In this document: positions 15,950-32,885 of the stretch, piece by piece
Position numbering within the stretch: position 1 is the stretch's first letter
Layout: each line of letters starts with the position of its first letter
From: Tetragonia tetragonoides
Lineage: Eukaryota > Streptophyta > Magnoliopsida > Caryophyllales > Aizoaceae
Reading direction: 5' to 3'
DNA: 64,000 bases
Assembly: GCA_038025085.1 (NCBI GenBank)
Contig: CM076153.1
Location: 11,005,501 to 11,069,500, forward strand
Notes under the pieces: generated by a model
Database searches by the model: none
Seen by the model: the letters and a program-made list of their open reading frames with translations, nothing else
What the model was told of the DNA's origin: nothing
Position numbers and translations under genes: made by a program

Positions 15950-16055
15950 TCCGGGGGTCTTTTGGAAACAACCTCTTTATTATTAGGCGACTAGCAGGTA
16001 GGGGTAAGGCTGCATAGATCTGTACCTCCCCAAACTCCGTCCTCGGTGGGACATT
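15950..16055 (+). mobile_element. Au-SINE-like fragment
   Basis: The stretch contains TTTTGGAAACAACCTCTTTA, then GTAGGGGTAAGGCTGC, then CTGTACCTCCCCAAACTCCG and GGTGGGA. This ordered set resembles the body of the widespread plant Au SINE. The tRNA-like head and T-rich tail are not evident, so it is a degenerate fragment. Confidence 0.5.
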
Positions 16056-16544
16056 TACTGTAAAGAATTCGAAACTTCAATTACTTTGTTGCGTCTCATT
16101 CAAGATTATGACTAAACACTGCATGCCATGCATGGACACTAGAGAGTGAACATCCAAATTTTCACTTTTGCATATAGTGGTCCTTAAATATATATAAGTA
16201 ACGCAAAGGAAAACAGAACACATAGTATAATAAAATAACATAAATACTCAAATATTTACCACATAATTACTACTGTACCCTTGATATAACTGGGTTCAAT
16301 ATATTATTTACGTACTTTATTTATAGTATTGAATAATTATAAATTGGACTATTAGTGGTTTCTTCAGAGTTTAGAACCATTTACATATGTTCAGAGAGGT
16401 TTTGTTTGATTTTCCCAGGAGTTTTTTCTAGGGAATGAATGAAGGCGGGTATGGAGAAAAACAATTTAAAGTAGAGTATATTCTATACCAACCTAGATAC
16501 TTGTTGTCCATCCCCAAAATGTTAAATTACGAAGGGTGTGTTCT

Positions 16545-16740
16545 AATCCGCTTATTTTATATTCGTTTCATTTTAGTTCAGTTTTGTGGAGGTTGGATTG
16601 GATAAGCTGAGTTCAATTTAGTGTAGTGATTATTATCAGTGATTATCAAGAGTTCACTTTTTCTCTCACATAATACTACTTAATTAGTTCAGTTCAATGG
16701 AGTTCAGTTTAGTTCAGTGAAAAAGAACAAATTCGTACTA
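16545..16740. mobile_element. TTCAGTTCAGT-rich MITE-like element
   Basis: Multiple AGTTCAGTT motifs lie between weakly inverted ends: GTGTTCTAATCCGCTT on the left and AAAAAGAACAAATTCG on the right. It is similar in composition to 32285-32549, 32634-32885 and 34795-34925, suggesting related small elements across the window. Confidence 0.4.
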
Positions 16741-17611
16741 ATCTAACTTATACTTTATTTGTTTGAATCCTCATTCCCCATGCCTTGTGTCTGTTGGCTT
16801 AGCTTCTGGGAACTATACTAGCCCCTTGTTGATGCTACGTTGACGTGGCTAGTGTTTGCTCTGGTTGTTCTGCTAGTCTGATACGTTCGCTATTAAACTC
16901 GAGAGTCCAAACATGACGCAGCAGGCTGGGAGTGCCTCAGTCGCTGTTCACTTGCACCCTCTTTTTAACGAGCAAAAAAAACTTAAACTTTATTTGCTTA
17001 GATTAGAACTTGCATCACTGCTTAGCTTGATATATTATGTACGAACAGTTGAACTCTCGTTGTTACTTGTTCGATCCGTTTGTTCGTAGTACTTCTATCT
17101 TTTTATCCAAGAACCAAGAACAAAAGGAGGGTAAAAAGAAAAGGAAAGAAAAAAGATGAAGAAAAATTGATAAAGACGTTGTCAGGTAGGTTCTGATTTC
17201 TGATTGGCTGCTCATCAAAATAAGAAAAAACAGTAGTCAACTTCAATTCCTTAAGTTGTGGGGACGAGATAGTGATTAGAGAGAGTGTGAAATATCCACT
17301 CCGATCCTAAATCCTAAATAATTAAAAGGTCCCCAACAGGAGTGGGTCTTCACGTGAACTTGTTGTATTTTGATTTTGATTTTGATTTTATAGTTTTGCT
17401 TCTCATTTCTGAGTACAAAAATACTCTATGTTCTGACGAAAATTATGCCACACATTTTATGCTCCTCTCTTTTTCCCTTTTTTCTCCTTTTGTTTTCTCT
17501 TTTTCTCTGGCAAATAATGGGATGGGCCACTACTTGCCTGCCAATTGTCACTCCTAGATATTATATTTCTACCCGAGGTTCTACAAATTTTTTCATAACT
17601 TAATTAGAGTA

Positions 17612-17965
17612 AAGATGGCTTCGTGTTGTGTCTGAATCGTGTTTATGTTGTACTTTCGTACTTTGCTATAATGTTGTGTCGTGTCGTGTTTATAGTTATC
17701 ATGTTTCGTATCGTGTCCGTGTCGTGTCGGCTCATCCGAAAGTAGGCCCAAGTCTTTCCCGTTCCCGTGCTTGTGACATGTTGTGCGTGTTGTGCTTAGG
17801 TTTTTTCCAAATATTATTAAACTTTTTGTCGTGTCGTGTCATGTCCTATTGTTCCTGACCGTGCTCGACCGTGTTTTTTCTTCAAAATCTAGGCCGAGAC
17901 CCGCTCGTTTGTGCCCGTGTCGTGCCGTGTAAAAGTCGCGCATAGTCGTGTTGTTCATGCCTAGT
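17612..17965. repeat. CGTGTC-rich dispersed repeat
   Basis: Dense GTGTCGTGTCGTGTT motifs mark a distinct compositional block ending near GTTGTTCATGCCTAG. On the other strand it reads as CACGACACGACA-rich sequence. Repeats of this kind are common, probably transposon-derived, in plant genomes; clear terminal repeats were not resolved. Confidence 0.5.
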
Positions 17966-18917
17966 GTTATGGTCATCTATACTCAAGAATATATTTTAAT
18001 TCTGCTAGCTTACCCACGTGATGTGGACAAGGAAAATAAGCTTGTACCTTGGAACTCAAATAAACTATTTTCAACTTAAATAATAAAATATCAATACTCA
18101 ACCAATCTCCAATTCACATATCACCTGGGTAAACAACCTAATGGTTAAACTAATATTTCTCCGAGTTGTTTTATGGTGTGCTTGTCATAGGGGTTAATGT
18201 AATCGAATTATGGTGGTTGTTTGGATGACAATAAAAAATAGTTTTTTTATTAACAAAATGTGGGAAGTGCAACTTTTCAGAAACTTCTACTTACTCCAAA
18301 ATTGAGAAAGTTCCTTGTCTAGGTCGTCCCTAGATAAGTGAAGTTAAGTTCATACAGCAAGTGCAAATCAAAATTAATGGAAAGTAGAACTTCCTAGCAA
18401 TTACAACTTTCCATTTTCAACTAGTTCTCAAACTACTCAATTTAGTCCATAGATTGAGTATTCAGGTTCAAGATGAAAGTATTACTGTATTGATCTTGGT
18501 AAAATTCGTATGGACCATCTTGATTGTGACTTGCCACAACTACCCAGTCATTGCCTTGGCTTAAAAAAGCTTGAATCTGACTTATTTGGTTGAAGAATTT
18601 GTGAATCTAACTCACAGAAAGTGACCCATCAGAAACATAGCCGTATAGTGACAAGGGAAGTACTACTGTTTGGATAAGTAACACTATCTAAAAACTAATC
18701 TCAAATCTCAATCATCTATAGTTTTCTTCTCTCTTTTTTCTTGTCTTTCGGGGGGCAGGGGTTTACCAATTTCTCTGTTTAGTACACGGGTGTGTCGTGT
18801 AGCAATCACGCATAAAGGTATAAACCCGCGACAATGATATATTTCAGAATACAAATGGACATAACTATTAAGGAATATAACATTGATCGGGCATTCATAA
18901 AGGCACATCTACTTATA

Positions 18918-19012
18918 CTAAGCCTCGTCCCATCTTAGTAGTCTCGGGAATACATGAACAGGCCTGAACTGAAGACGATCATACAGGTTACCTCCAACAG
19001 TCACCTTCTCGG
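18918..19012 (-). other. Isolated exon-like open stretch
   Basis: On the minus strand an acceptor-like TTTCTGCAG at about 19013-19021 precedes an open frame reading EKVTVGGNLYDRLQFRPVHV, then FPRLLRWDEA and a TAG at 18918-18920. Codon use looks coding. No matching upstream exon was found, and RPA2 already ends at 19454. It could be the remnant last exon of an unknown gene or chance. I do not recognise the protein. Confidence 0.3.
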
Positions 19013-19453
19013 CTGCAGAAACTCATCCAAAGAAATGTAAATGCAATTCATTAAGATACAAGTACGATCATTTGATTCTCGAATCTCGAACATGCCATGC
19101 ACAGATCGAGCTGTTAGCACATTCTTTAATATATAGTATCATCAACAATGAAAAAAAAAAAAAAAAGACCAAGCCATTCAAAACCATAACTAGCAGTTGA
19201 CAAAGTTCGCATACACAAGTTCCTGAATGGAGCATAGACAGAGATTGACATCCCTTGACTTCAGTGCATATAAGCAGCTTTTTGATCCAAGCAAAATTTA
19301 CATCAGCTGCATTTTCATACTTTCTGCAGGGAAACTATAAACACACGCCTACACTAACTATGAAATTACCCCACACACATTACTGACATCTATAGATATT
19401 AGACATGAAATCATAAACTAGGCTTTAGTCATGTATCCTGGTTCATCCTCGCT

Positions 19454-22400
19454 CTAATTAGCAGCTGTAGATTTGAAGTGGAATTCGTCGATTGTAGAGT
19501 ATATCAAACCTTCGTCTTCCAGGCATGTGATTGATTGCCTAAGACAAACAGGATTTAACCGGTCATTTGCAATGCAAGAGGACGTTTTCTTAAGCTTTTT
19601 TTTGGAAAAAACAGGGGGGAGGGGGTTTTATTTTTGGTAATCAAGGGGGGAGGGGGGTTACTGAGGCAAGAAGGGGAAAGAAATGTAGGGAAAAGGCGTT
19701 ACATGATTTTCTCCACGGGAAGCTTCAAATGCTTAGCAATTTCATCCCTGTGCATGCCCTTTTCTTGCACTCTGAATGAAATAAATTCTCAACATCAGCT
19801 TAACAACACTCACGAAACTCAAGCTCGAAGTTGATTCCAATAAAAGAAAAAAGATAAGAAAAGAAAGAAAACGAAACTCAAGCTGGAAGCAGTAGTCCAA
19901 ATTCACAAAAGACTGATAATTGAAGGAACTATGCAACTGAACACCCTAGTCTTTTTTTTCTTTTCATTAGAACACCCAGATGTTTACTTCACCCAGAAAT
20001 GTAAACCCCCTAAGGGAAAAGAAAACAAATAAGGGGACGGATCGTGTAATCCAGACGACAAAACATAGAAGGAACTGTGTAAGGCTGCCTGAGACATACT
20101 CCCCTCGTCTAACATCATACAACAAAATACCCCAACCTTCTAGGAAGGGTTGGGTACGCCATTGCAATCCTATGCTTGAGGTACTATTATAAGCACTGAT
20201 TGGATTTTCATCAGGACGGTTTCAGTTGCAAAACACAAAATGCTAACAAGGTTAATGAATCTTACTGGCTTGAAGATTGCTGCAGATAATCAAGTACCCT
20301 CTGATCAATGTCTTTCAGTCCATCAACATTCATCTGCATCGAGAACTATAAAAATGGGATTAGTTAAATCAGAATATGGCACTAACATTGTTGTCCTTTG
20401 AAAGAGAGGTTGGGACTGAAGCGCAGAAAAGAGCTATGGAGATGTCATTGCATTACCTGCTTAGGTGGAGATGAGTGGAATCCATTGGATTCACTTTTAA
20501 TAGGGGTGCTCTGTGATGTTTCCATTGTCTGGGAATCGCCACCCAGCTTAAGGAGAAAATTTCAGATTCAAAGTGAGACTCAACAGATGCAATCATCAAA
20601 AACCATATTCTGAAACATGCGGAATCTATTATGAGAGGAATTTATACCTTTGAATTTTTGTTTAGCATATGTTGATGAATGCATTCTACATAATGCAGAG
20701 TAACTTCATCGAAATTAACCACAGGCCTGCAAATGCAAGATTCCAAACGATTATTGGAAACCACAACACCGATTAATAAAGCATTATTGTCATGTAGTAC
20801 ATGTCCCTTATGTTCAATATCTTTAACTTGCGTTCTCAATAATCAAGACACACGTATGCATTCATGCATGTTGCCGAAGCTAAACTACCTCCCTAGAGTA
20901 GTCCCTAACCAAGAATTAAGGTGCAAACCCCCTCCAGCATCAGAAAGGGGAAAAGAAGGAAAGAAAGAAACAGGGACTTGAAAAAAGACAGTGCAATTGT
21001 CAAAAAAAAATAATCGGAAAACTATAGGTGCTTCTGTGTAACCCCGTAGTTATACAAGTTTAGGACATGTAGAAATCCAGCATTTTGTATAAGCTGTTGC
21101 ATACCTCCTCTGACCATTTCTAGGGTCCAAACCATAAGAGATTATGTGAGCAGTTGTCCTTTATTCTAAAGAGTCCAACAATAAACAACAGCTCACAAAT
21201 TACACTTCACAAGTTAATACTATGGACCAGACCACCATTGCATAGGGTTTCATTTGCAACTGTGTTTTTATTCAAATACAGTACTGCAACCTCACAAATG
21301 TCAGGGCACCAATAGAAGGAAAATATATGATTATTTTCAGATGTCAAAACTATGCTTTTTTTTAAAAGGGTTTTATTATAGTTGGAATACTTAAAAGTTA
21401 CTTTGCTTGACGTCATAATAAAACTTATACTTGGCATGACGTCATAATAAAGCTTAGTACTTGGCATGACATCATAATAAAGCTACAAGTTGTTTACTTA
21501 TCCTACTTTTGCCATGTCCTTATAATACTTTTCAGGATGCAATTTCAAAAAAAAAAAATCAAGATGCAATCTAGATGTTCAACTGGAAAATACTATTCTC
21601 TTCATACTGGAAGAAGACTTTTATTCCGTATGCATAGAATTATATGTCACTTTGGGGCTTCGTGCTCTTGTTTAAGGGGATAAAAGGAATCGATTTCTTC
21701 CTTTTCATACAGCTCATCAATCACTATGCCTACTTCCTTGAATTTAGTTGAACACACTAATGCTCAACAAATAGACATGTAACCGAAATGCCCCCAATCA
21801 TGCTAAGAAAATTAAAGTATAACCCTGCCAAACAAACTCTACCACTAAAAGGACACAGATCATGCAGAGCTATGCATGTAGAATTCACACGGTAACATAT
21901 GGATTTTGCTAGGTATAGGTTTGTCATTTGCCCTCCAATTACCAACAGATAGATTTTCTACCCTTTAACTCTGTCTGAGTCATGATAGCTATTATGTAGT
22001 TTTGTTCAAAGTACAGTTTCTAACAACAATTGGAACCAGTGTCTGACCCTAAATACGAGCTCTCCATAGATCTAGAACTAAGAACCCAATTCCGGCTTAG
22101 CATCCTTGATGTCTTATAATAGAACCAAAAAAAATTATTCTTGCTCTTCCATCAGTATCAATTGCACGATCAAGTTCTTATTCTTTAGATCCTCAGCCTC
22201 ACTAAAAAAGGTCCTGCAGATGCTTGCCACGGATTTTTTTTTATGTGTGCATCCTAGAAATTTCTAATATTTGAGGCACATTTGATTGGTTAAAGAACAA
22301 GGAAAAGTTCAGAACCCCCTGAAAGTTAATTTGGACAGAGAACCTCAAGCATCATCCCAACTTGTGTTACAGAATCTGTAACACCTTTTCTTATAATGCA

Positions 22401-24096
22401 TAGTTAGATACTTAGATATTTGTGCAAACATCATCAAACAGCTTAGTTTTCAAGAGTTTTAGCCAACTGCATTCTGTATTAAACCAAATATCAACATCAA
22501 ATAGCAAGGAATGCAGGTTAATATTCATATCTGACAAGTTATAAGAACAGCATTTTCCAGGAACAGGACATATATTTACAGGTAAGAACTATCAAACACT
22601 GAAAATCGATCAAGATTTAAAACTTCATCTTAATCAGTAGCATTTTAAGGTATGGTGGACCTATCTGTAAACACATTCAGGCATACCAAAGGGACCATGG
22701 CAAAGGAAGGAAGACAAACCTCACGCTAAATGCAAGGATTTCTGTGTTGCCTTTGAATTTCCTCAAGTGACCCACAAGCTGAACGTACATGCCATTTCTG
22801 TTACAAGGGAAATCATTGCTTCAAGTAACTAATAGTCCATAACAGCAAACAATTACACAACAATTTAGGTAAGAGCTTACTCTATGTCCTCCATTTGCTT
22901 TCTGTCAAAACCTTCATTGAACCTGGCAAAGAGAAAATAAACATGAATCTAAAATATCCGCAAGATAAACAGGAAAAAAAAAGCAGCAAGGAGGCAAAAT
23001 TTAATGTATTTCGTATTAAAGCATTGAGTTCTTGAAGAAGTGGCAACTACCTATACACATTCATCAAAGAAGCTGAACCATAGAGGGGAGGGGGGAAACA
23101 AGGAAATTACCATCTTCTGCAACCGATACGACCGGTACAATCATCGAGGGTGAAAGAAACATCAGTATTCTTGTCTACTTTTTCAAAAATCATTCCCACC
23201 AATTTGACCTATAACAATCAACAACAAATCAAACTCAGTGTCGCCATTTAAAGTACATCAAGTAAACCTAACAAACAAAAGACATTCAACATCTCAATTA
23301 CATAAAACCTAATCATTACTGTATACTCAAAACTTGAGTAATTCAAAACTTTCATTTCCAGATAATCTTCCATAATCTAGACATCAAATTCGACAAATTT
23401 ACAATCTTTTTAAATTCAATTTATTATTTTTGGACGTTCTAAGTTGAGATCCAATCAAATAAGATGGTCGGCACCACAATTGAAACCCAAATTAGTCAGA
23501 ACCCAGAAACCCTAACTAGACCGTTTTCATAAAATGTTCGGATTTTCCTAGTTTAGCAGTATGATGACTAAAAAGGAAACACAAATTAGTATGATGACTA
23601 TAACCCAAACAAGATGGTTGATACGACAATTGAAACACAAATTAGTCATGAATCAGAAACCCTAACTAGACCTTTTATTTAAAAAAAATCGAATTTCTTA
23701 ATTTAGTAGTATGATGACTATAAAGTTAATAATAATGGACCAAAATCTGAAGTATAGAATAAAGAGGAGAGAGAAAATAGAGGAAAAGTACAGACGTTGG
23801 TGACATTAACGCCGTCGATGTTGAAACTGGGCTTATCGTCAGTGGAAGAGTGAGATGCTTCGCTAATTTGCTTCACTGTCAATGGAATTACTCCCTGTGG
23901 ATCTCGATTCTGAAAAAAAAAAAAAAAAAGAAGAGGAAATTCGATTAATTAAAATGGAAAATTGGAAGAGAGAGAAAGTGGAGGGGAGAGAGAGAGAGAG
24001 TGCGGGGGTTACTTTGAAGGGAGAAGGGCCGGAATCTGATTGAGTTTGAGTGAGTTGAGATGAGGTGAATCCGCCGTCGTACTGGCTTGCGAACAT
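19454..24096 (-). CDS. RPA2: Replication protein A 32 kDa subunit (RPA2)
   Basis: RPA2 is the middle subunit of the nuclear RPA heterotrimer, which coats single-stranded DNA in replication, repair and recombination. Ten coding exons (descending): 24096-24013, 23909-23796, 23208-23111, 22922-22881, 22797-22720, 20726-20648, 20546-20457, 20333-20266, 19771-19703, 19538-19454. Phases join to 807 nt, 268 aa plus stop, close to other plant RPA2 proteins. Layout: Ser/Gln-rich N-terminus (MFASQYDGGFTSSQ), OB-fold about residues 55-150 (VKLVGMIFEKV, FTLDDCTGRIGCRRW, VVNFDEVTLHYVE), a variable linker, then the C-terminal winged helix (HRDEIAKHLKLP, DEGLIYSTIDEFHF). Nine exon ends have ordinary GT donors; exon 2 uses a weak GTCTGT. 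Intron 5 is about 2 kb. E2F-like sites and a Mutator-like insertion lie upstream. Confidence 0.93.
21400..21485. repeat. Three-copy 30-bp tandem repeat with TGACGTCA core, in RPA2 intron 5
   Basis: The 8-bp palindrome TGACGTCA occurs at 21408-21415 and 21437-21444, with a one-base variant TGACATCA at 21467-21474. Each is followed by TAATAAA and separated by ACTTGGCA. TGACGTCA is the CRE/bZIP-type core, but its intronic position gives no proof of regulatory use. Confidence 0.7.
23455..23725. repeat. Imperfect tandem duplication in RPA2 intron 2
   Basis: A unit containing AGATGGT, ACAATTGAAAC, CAAATTAGTCA, CAGAAACCCTAACTAGACC and GTATGATGACTA occurs at about 23462-23575 and again at about 23610-23720. 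Confidence 0.65.
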
Positions 24097-24108
24097 CTTT
24101 GTTGCTTT

Positions 24109-24111
<3 letters not shown>

Positions 24112-24176
<65 letters not shown>
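24112..24176. repeat. (GA)n microsatellite in RPA2 leader/promoter
   Basis: About 32 GA units lie 16 bp upstream of the RPA2 ATG (minus strand, so CT repeats on the sense strand). This position is probably 5' UTR or core promoter, where CT tracts are common in plants. Confidence 0.95.
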
Positions 24177-24178
<2 letters not shown>

Positions 24179-24239
24179 GAGGAGGCTGAAATGAAGGGGG
24201 GGGTAAGGGGAAAAAGGGGTTTTATGAAGTGGTGATGGT

Positions 24240-24269
24240 TTTCCCGCCATCTTTTGTTCTGTTTCCCGC
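24240..24269 (-). promoter_or_regulatory. Two E2F-type sites upstream of RPA2
   Basis: TTTCCCGCC at 24240-24248 and TTTCCCGC at 24262-24269 match the plant E2F consensus TTTSSCGS. They lie about 145-175 bp upstream of the RPA2 start codon. RPA genes are known S-phase E2F targets in plants, so G1/S control is a reasonable inference. Confidence 0.6.
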
Positions 24270-24313
24270 TTTTTCTTATTTTGGTGATTTTGGGTCAAGC
24301 ACTCGAAAAAGTC

Positions 24314-25369
24314 GAGATAACACCACTTTTAAGGACTAAACTCTTATGTTCTTTGGTTTTTAAGGACTAAACTTTTTTTGTTTGGCCTTTAAGGACTCTG
24401 TTAATAATTATGTTACTGAAATAGAATGAGCTTGAGATTTTGGCAATATCTTGACGAGATAATAAATAATCTCATCTCGTTTTCTTTTTCTTTCATCTCT
24501 TCTCCCTAAACAACGCCTTCACCATGGACTGACCTGCAAGTCTGCAACTAGACCATGAAATTCATCTTCTTGGTATGAACTCAATTGATTTTTTGCTTTT
24601 ATTTGTGCTTAATTTAAAAGGTGAAAATGAATAGTTCTCAAACTCAGCCCCAAATTAATCCAAAAATAAGAGAAACGGAGGATTTTTCATGAAGAAATTC
24701 AACCATACCATCGTCCTTCATCTCCCGTTCTCATCTCCTGTCATCTCAACATTTCATTGCTCTTTATCTGTTTACCAAAAAAAAAAAAAAAAAAAAAAAA
24801 AACCATCGCTCCATCTCAAGATTTCCCCCTTCAAAAAGTAGAAACAATCTGGAATATCCCCCTCCATTTTAATGAAATCCCCCAAATAGTTTGTAGCTAA
24901 ATTGATATATTTTATGCCCAATTTGATAGGGAAAAAAAAATAAAAATTCTTGGTTGGATTTAATCAGGGAGAGGCTCAAGGTCAGGGAGATTGGTTTTGG
25001 CCTTTTGGGGGTTTAGAGGAGAGCTTAAGGTTGAGGTGAGAGAGTGGGAGGGGGGATCAGTGAGAGAATGAGAGCGGGTTGAGGGAGGTGACGGTGGTGG
25101 TAAGGGTGGAGAGGTTGGAGTTGTCAGAGGAGAGAGAAATAGTTGAGGTTTAGAGGAGTGAGAGAGAGGGTGATGGACGGATGGTTGAGGAGAGAGAGTG
25201 AGGTGGGATTTGGTTCTTCCTCAATATCTCGCCACGTCATTAAAAATACTCCTCCATCTCTTTGATGTAACGGAAGTTATAATAGAATCCTTAAAGGCCA
25301 AATAAAAAAAGTTTAGTTCTTAAAAGCCAAAGAACACAAGAGTTTAGTCCTCAACAATGGTGTTATCTC
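24314..25369. mobile_element. Mutator-like element with long terminal inverted repeats
   Basis: A 1056-bp element begins GAGATAACACCACTTTT and ends AATGGTGTTATCTC, with inverted repeats of about 110 bp that share blocks such as AGGACTAAACTC and TTTGGCCTTTAAGGA. It is flanked by a perfect 10-bp duplication CGAAAAAGTC (24304-24313, 25370-25379). Long TIRs and a 9-11 bp TSD are diagnostic of Mutator-like elements. The interior has CT-rich DNA on the left, a 26-base A run (24777-24802) and GA-rich DNA on the right (25015-25210), with no transposase. It ends about 215 bp upstream of the RPA2 start. Confidence 0.88.
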
Positions 25370-25379
25370 CGAAAAAGTC

Positions 25380-26492
25380 AAGTACTCAAAATTTTTCTTG
25401 TTGGGTGATCGTAATTAAAACAAAGTTTTTTTTTTCTTTTTGATCATAAGTTATTGTTTTTCCTTTTTATAACACTAATCATCCAAAGTTTTTTCAATGT
25501 GTTGCAAATATAATTTTGAATTATAATTTGTGTGTTTAATTTGAAGTTGGAAGTGTAAAAATATGAATGGACAATATAATTTAATTTAAATATGTTGAAA
25601 GGTTACCTGATTTGAGCCAAATTCTTTGTTGTTTTTTTTTCTTTTTTTAGTTCTGAATTTGAATTTTTGACATACACTCGAAAACATCCAAATAAAAATA
25701 CGTCATAACTTGAGCACAAAATATATCGAACTTGAAGTTATCTAACTTAAAATTGACCTAAACAAGTTGAGCATTATCAATCATTATTAATTATACTCCT
25801 ACAAAAGGTTCAATAAGTAGGGTTGAATTATTATTTTTTAGAAAAAATACATATATTAAAACACATAATCAGTCTAGTGATCATCAAATGCATATTCAGT
25901 TATTCAAGTAGCGTAGTTGCTACGGAGTACATCAACTCAGTATCGAATTATCCTAACCAAAATAGTAATACTGATACATATTCAAACTCACTCATGGATC
26001 TACGTACTACATCAAGCATTTTGCAAAAACAATCATTTTAGTGTCTATACAGTCTGATCACCAGGTCGACCACCCGCCAGGCGCCACCAGACCTTCCAGT
26101 GTCCAGTGCCGAACCACATTGCACATAAAAGCTAGGGAGAAGCCAAGAACAAACTACTAAATTAACCTGTGCAGCTTCTCTTTTATTACTACTTCAAAAT
26201 AACTGATGAACAATATATGATTGTTAACAAAGTTTCAGTGACGACTGATGAGAGATACTTCATGCAACTCTGCCAAAATTATTTACTCGCCATTAAACAG
26301 GTTGAAAAGATGAGCATTCTTGTGGAACTACAAGAAACAGACACAGGTTCCATAAAGAAATCAATTCTACTATCTCATTTGAAAATGATTCCTACATCTC
26401 TTACTCTGCATGGCCAATTCAAAAGTTACAAAGACCCAGAAGCGTCTTCAAATAAAACGAGCATCCCGGCGTATAATTCAATCTTCAACTTT
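25380..26492. other. Intergenic region and EF-Tu 3' flank
   Basis: AT-rich sequence with no gene recognised. The part adjoining 26493 should be the EF-Tu 3' UTR (minus strand). Open frames on the plus strand here do not resemble proteins. Confidence 0.5.
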
Positions 26493-31842
<5,350 letters not shown>

Positions 31843-32284
31843 TTTTGCGATGAGAGAGAAAATGAGCTCCAAATAGGAGAGGCGATGGAAGGGTTTTAGC
31901 CGCACCAGGAAAAAACAGTGAAAATGAAGAAAGGGTTTTAGGATTGTTAACAAACTAACAAAGGGTTTTGCGACTTGCGAGTGTGTATATGTGGCGATGA
32001 AGATTCATGAGAAGCGGCTTTGGGCTTTGCCTTTTCAGTTTTCATTAGAGGGTTGATGTGGGCTATTGTGTACTGCATAGATAAATTAATTTTTTTTTTA
32101 TGAAATAATAAAATTAATTCTTTAAATTTGAAAAAAAAAATATTATTTAGTTTGGCAAAAAAATAAAAACTAAGTATGATTGTATAAAGGTGGAACGAAA
32201 AAAAAAAAAGTGCATTGTGGAGCTTGTGGTTGGTTATGATCATTTCATCATTATACAATGGTGACACTTTTTCTGAATCTCCAA
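31843..32284. other. EF-Tu promoter region
   Basis: About 440 bp between the EF-Tu start codon and the first MITE. Bases up to about 32085 are shared with the pseudogene copy (up to about 39215), so the duplicated block included leader and proximal promoter. No clear TATA box was identified. Confidence 0.5.
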
Positions 32285-32549
32285 GGGCATGTTCTCTTCA
32301 CCTTCTTTTTACTGAATTTATCTGCACAATACTGAATTGGACTGAAACTTACTGAACTGAACTTATTTTTTCTAAACTGAACTTATTTTTACTAAATCTA
32401 CAATTATAAAGAGTAAATTTGTTCTTTGCTTTACCTAACTCTGCTGAATTTTTCTGAACTGAACTGAATTTTACTGAATTGAAATGAATTTTACTGAACT
32501 AAACTTAATTTTACTGAATACTTCAAGGGGAAGTTGAAGAGATTAGCCC
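32285..32549. mobile_element. ACTGAA-rich MITE
   Basis: The ends are inverted: GGGCATGTTCTCTTCACCTT on the left and, reversed, GGGCTAATCTCTTCAACTTC on the right. The interior is dominated by TACTGAA and CTGAACTGAA motifs. A related fragment lies at 34795-34925. No clean target duplication was seen. Confidence 0.65.
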
Positions 32550-32633
32550 TAACATCTTTGTTTCACTAACAAATTAATTGCTTGATTACTTTTTTATAAA
32601 TATAAATATGTCTTATTCCTACCTTTTCACATA

Positions 32634-32885
32634 GGCTCTGTTTGATTCACCTTAATTTTACTTAAATTCAGTTCACTTCAGTTCATGTGTAACTTTATTA
32701 CTCATATAACTTTTTATTCCGAAATAATTTCATGATTAAAATTATGTCATCGGAAAGATCCCAAAGCATACTTTCAAATGAGTCCAATATTGACTATGTT
32801 TGGACGAATTTTAACTGGTTAACGGTCAAGCTCAAAAAATCAATTAAGTTCAGTTCAGTTTTATCCAGGTGAATCAAACGGAGCC
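32634..32885. mobile_element. 252-bp MITE, PIF/Harbinger-like
   Basis: It starts GGCTCTGTTTGATTCACCT and ends AGGTGAATCAAACGGAGCC, inverted repeats with one mismatch. It is flanked by ATA on both sides (32631-32633, 32886-32888). A 3-bp duplication and GGCTCTGTTTG-type ends resemble Tourist/Harbinger MITEs, although TAA/TTA is the usual target. Confidence 0.75.

Larger units (their letters stand above)
15437..19453. other. Intergenic region between FPF1-like fragment and RPA2
   Basis: Mostly non-coding, with a SINE-like piece (15950-16055), a TTCAGTTCAGT-rich MITE-like segment (about 16545-16740) and a CGTGTC-rich repeat (17612-17965). About 16780-16975 is more balanced in base composition and may be transposon-derived, but I do not recognise it. 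An isolated exon-like open stretch lies at 18918-19012. The RPA2 3' UTR should lie just left of 19454. Confidence 0.5.

Noticed and set aside
16780..16975. Balanced-composition block considered as a gene exon
   Set aside because: No long open frame or splice context on either strand; it is probably a transposon remnant but not identifiable by eye.
23945..24298. Minus-strand 117-codon frame with a long Ser-Leu repeat
   Set aside because: It is the GA microsatellite and RPA2 leader read in another frame; the RPA2 start at 24096 explains the coding signal.
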